Notes under the pieces: model-generated | Told to the model about the DNA's origin: nothing | Databases searched by the model: none | Seen by the model: only the letters and a program-made list of their open reading frames with translations | NCBI GenBank assembly: GCA_027449725.1 | Contig: DAIDLB010000068.1 | Location: 1 to 6,068 of the forward strand | Source of the DNA: Chlamydiota bacterium | Lineage (GTDB): Bacteria > Chlamydiota > Chlamydiia > Chlamydiales > SM23-39 | Reading direction: 5' to 3' | DNA length: 6,068 bases | Program-made: the position numbers and the translations under genes | Part shown: in pieces, positions 5,149 through 6,068 of the stretch | How the letters are laid out: each line of letters starts with the position of its first letter | How positions within the stretch are numbered: the stretch's first letter is position 1

Positions 5149-5583
5149 ATGATTCCGGACAATCGACTGTGTTTGACGCAGCAGGTTTTCGAGGTTTCTG
5201 TCGTTTGATTGTTCGGCGATCTTGAGAGCAGCCTGGATCGCCCACGGCTGAATGAGACCGTATTGAAGTTGTGTCTCGACTACCACCATGTGTTTTCTCC
5301 CAGCTGCCATCACAAGAATTTGAGAATCGGTCGCAGCCCCAAGCGGCCGAGCGGCTGCCACAAGAAAAGCGCACGTCGTGTCGTCGGCCTTCTCGAGAGC
5401 CTCGAAGAGCGCTGCGTCTTTCACAGCACAATCAACGGGGCCTTCTAATAAAATCGAATAGATTTTGTGCCAATCGTTGGTTTCAGAGGCCCGTTCTAAG
5501 CACTTCGTTCTCTCTTCGCAATCGGAGCGGCTTGGCATCGGCGTATAATAGGGAGTAGGTAGAGAAAAGTCACGAATTCGCAT
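5146..5583 (-). CDS. Truncated ankyrin-like paralogue (N-terminal half only)
   Basis: A 145-aa member of the family. The start at ATG 5583 gives MRIRDFSLPTPYY, matching the N terminus of the 310-aa paralogue, with AAAGG (5596-5592) 8 nt upstream and the same TAA-N4-ATG boundary. The frame can be extended to 5661, but that would overlap the preceding gene and lacks support. Residues about 24-80 are the helical N-terminal region (NDWHKIYSILLEGPV). Residues 105-114 carry the family motif LQYGLIQPWA, and about 118-135 form one ankyrin-like unit ending NLENLL. It then stops with RQTQSIVRNH, exactly where the paralogues continue into the LCT..KN motif and further repeats. It could be a decayed gene, or a short regulator or partner of the longer proteins. 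The intact frame and retained start signals suggest it is still translated. Confidence 0.75.
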   Translation of the reverse strand: MRIRDFSLPTPYYTPMPSRSDCEERTKCLERASETNDWHKIYSILLEGPVDCAVKDAALFEALEKADDTTCAFLVAAARPLGAATDSQILVMAAGRKHMVVVETQLQYGLIQPWAIQAALKIAEQSNDRNLENLLRQTQSIVRNH

Positions 5584-5597
5584 AGAATTAACCTTTG
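5581..5597 (-). promoter_or_regulatory. TAA-N4-ATG junction with overlapping ribosome-binding site
   Basis: CAAAGGT (5597-5591) overlaps the end of the upstream paralogue, whose TAA is at 5590-5588. The ATG at 5583 follows after four bases. The arrangement mirrors the one at 4450-4466 and decides the start of the 145-aa gene. Confidence 0.7.
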
Positions 5598-6068
5598 GTT
5601 GGGGAATATTGTGCGAGGAGAAGAAGGATTTCGTCATGGCCGTTTCTTTGAGCGGCCTCATAGGCGTCCCGTCCGTGGTAACCCTCGAGATGGCCCCTGA
5701 TTAAAATGTCTTCAAGGGCGTCTTTTTGGCCGGCGGATGCTGCTGCAATAGCTAAAAAGTCGAGATCGTCTCTTGTCAGAGCTGTGGGTTTGTACATCGC
5801 TACGGTATTTGCGAGATCCCAGTTGCCTCTTCTGCTCGCTTCACGGATGAGGACAGACCAGATGCATTCTGTCAATGGCCCTAGCGCCTGATCGAGGTAG
5901 CCTTCCATGGGATGAGTGTAGCTTCCATAGATCGAGTTTGTTCTGAGCAGTTCGAGCATGCAATCCAACGCTCCATTTTTTGCCGCTGCAAGAGCCGCAT
6001 TATTTTTGCCGTCTATCGTACAGAGATTACTTTCCAGGAAAATACGGACGAGAGCCGATTGGCCGCCC
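5588..6068 (-). CDS. Ankyrin-like repeat protein, partial (N terminus beyond the window)
   Basis: The frame is open from the right edge (first full codon at 6067) to TAA 5590-5588, giving 159 visible residues. No start needs to be chosen here: a TTG at 5968 opens a shorter frame, but clear family homology continues upstream of it, with GGQSALVRIFLESNLCT, then DGKNNAALAAAKNGAL. These align with LVGLLLNSSLCTQNEKNGAA in the 229-aa paralogue. After an insert with YGSYTHPMEGYLDQ comes ECIWSVLIREASRRGNWDLA, then KPTALTRDDLDFL, then two ankyrin-like units: LAIAAASAGQKDALEDIL and AYEAAQRNGHDEILLLLAQY. It ends YSPTKG. This is the best-preserved C-terminal half in the family and serves as the reference for judging the losses in the others. 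It heads the visible part of the - strand operon. Confidence 0.8.
   Translation of the reverse strand, partial: GGQSALVRIFLESNLCTIDGKNNAALAAAKNGALDCMLELLRTNSIYGSYTHPMEGYLDQALGPLTECIWSVLIREASRRGNWDLANTVAMYKPTALTRDDLDFLAIAAASAGQKDALEDILIRGHLEGYHGRDAYEAAQRNGHDEILLLLAQYSPTKG

Noticed and set aside
5147..5431. N-terminal extension of the 229-aa paralogue
   Set aside because: The extra 95 residues are Arg/Ser/Gly/Cys-rich, overlap the 145-aa paralogue in another frame and have no family match. The TGATG overlap and paralogue alignment place the start at 5146.
1..6068. tRNA, rRNA, CRISPR array, insertion sequence or integrase
   Set aside because: I looked for cloverleaf-like segments, regularly spaced repeats, transposase or integrase motifs and terminal inverted repeats and saw none. 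The repeats present are duplicated genes.

Overview
The window looks like an accessory locus from an obligate intracellular bacterium, most plausibly a Chlamydia-like organism. This rests on the style of the genes and not on a recognised marker. There are several small proteins with one or two long hydrophobic lobes (the layout of chlamydial inclusion-membrane, or Inc, proteins), a tandem family of divergent ankyrin-like proteins, a poly-G tract inside a coding region, and no housekeeping gene. Base composition is mixed: the first + strand gene is visibly AT-rich and the ankyrin-like genes are richer in GC. I recognise no gene by name, so the organism call is low confidence.

Layout. Positions 1-1656 are a + strand run. 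It begins with the probable tail of an upstream gene (1-63). A 189-aa protein with two hydrophobic segments follows (81-650). Next come two tandemly duplicated genes, an intact one (655-1137) and a diverged copy (1194-1656). The second copy is put out of frame by a run of eight G at 1437-1444; a run of seven would restore a 153-aa protein. Each copy ends in a hairpin with an identical 8-bp stem. The second hairpin lies between convergent genes and can serve both strands as a terminator.

Positions 1698-3370 carry a - strand pair, a 119-aa protein with a single long hydrophobic lobe (3011-3370) and a 438-aa membrane/coiled-coil protein (1698-3014), joined by an ATGA overlap. Positions 3520-6068 carry four paralogous ankyrin-like genes, also on the - strand and read from the right edge leftwards: 5588-6068 (partial), 5146-5583, 4457-5146 and 3520-4452. 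They are joined by TAA-N4-ATG or TGATG junctions and so are very probably one operon. The members differ by loss of the N-terminal motif, the C-terminal half or the last repeats, and one seems to have a frameshift near its C terminus.

Working picture (inference): a lineage-specific cluster of membrane proteins and ankyrin-like, effector-style proteins that is evolving quickly by tandem duplication, truncation and homopolymer change. The observation most worth following is the G8 tract in a duplicated membrane-protein gene, which could be an ON/OFF switch, a pseudogene lesion or a sequencing error.
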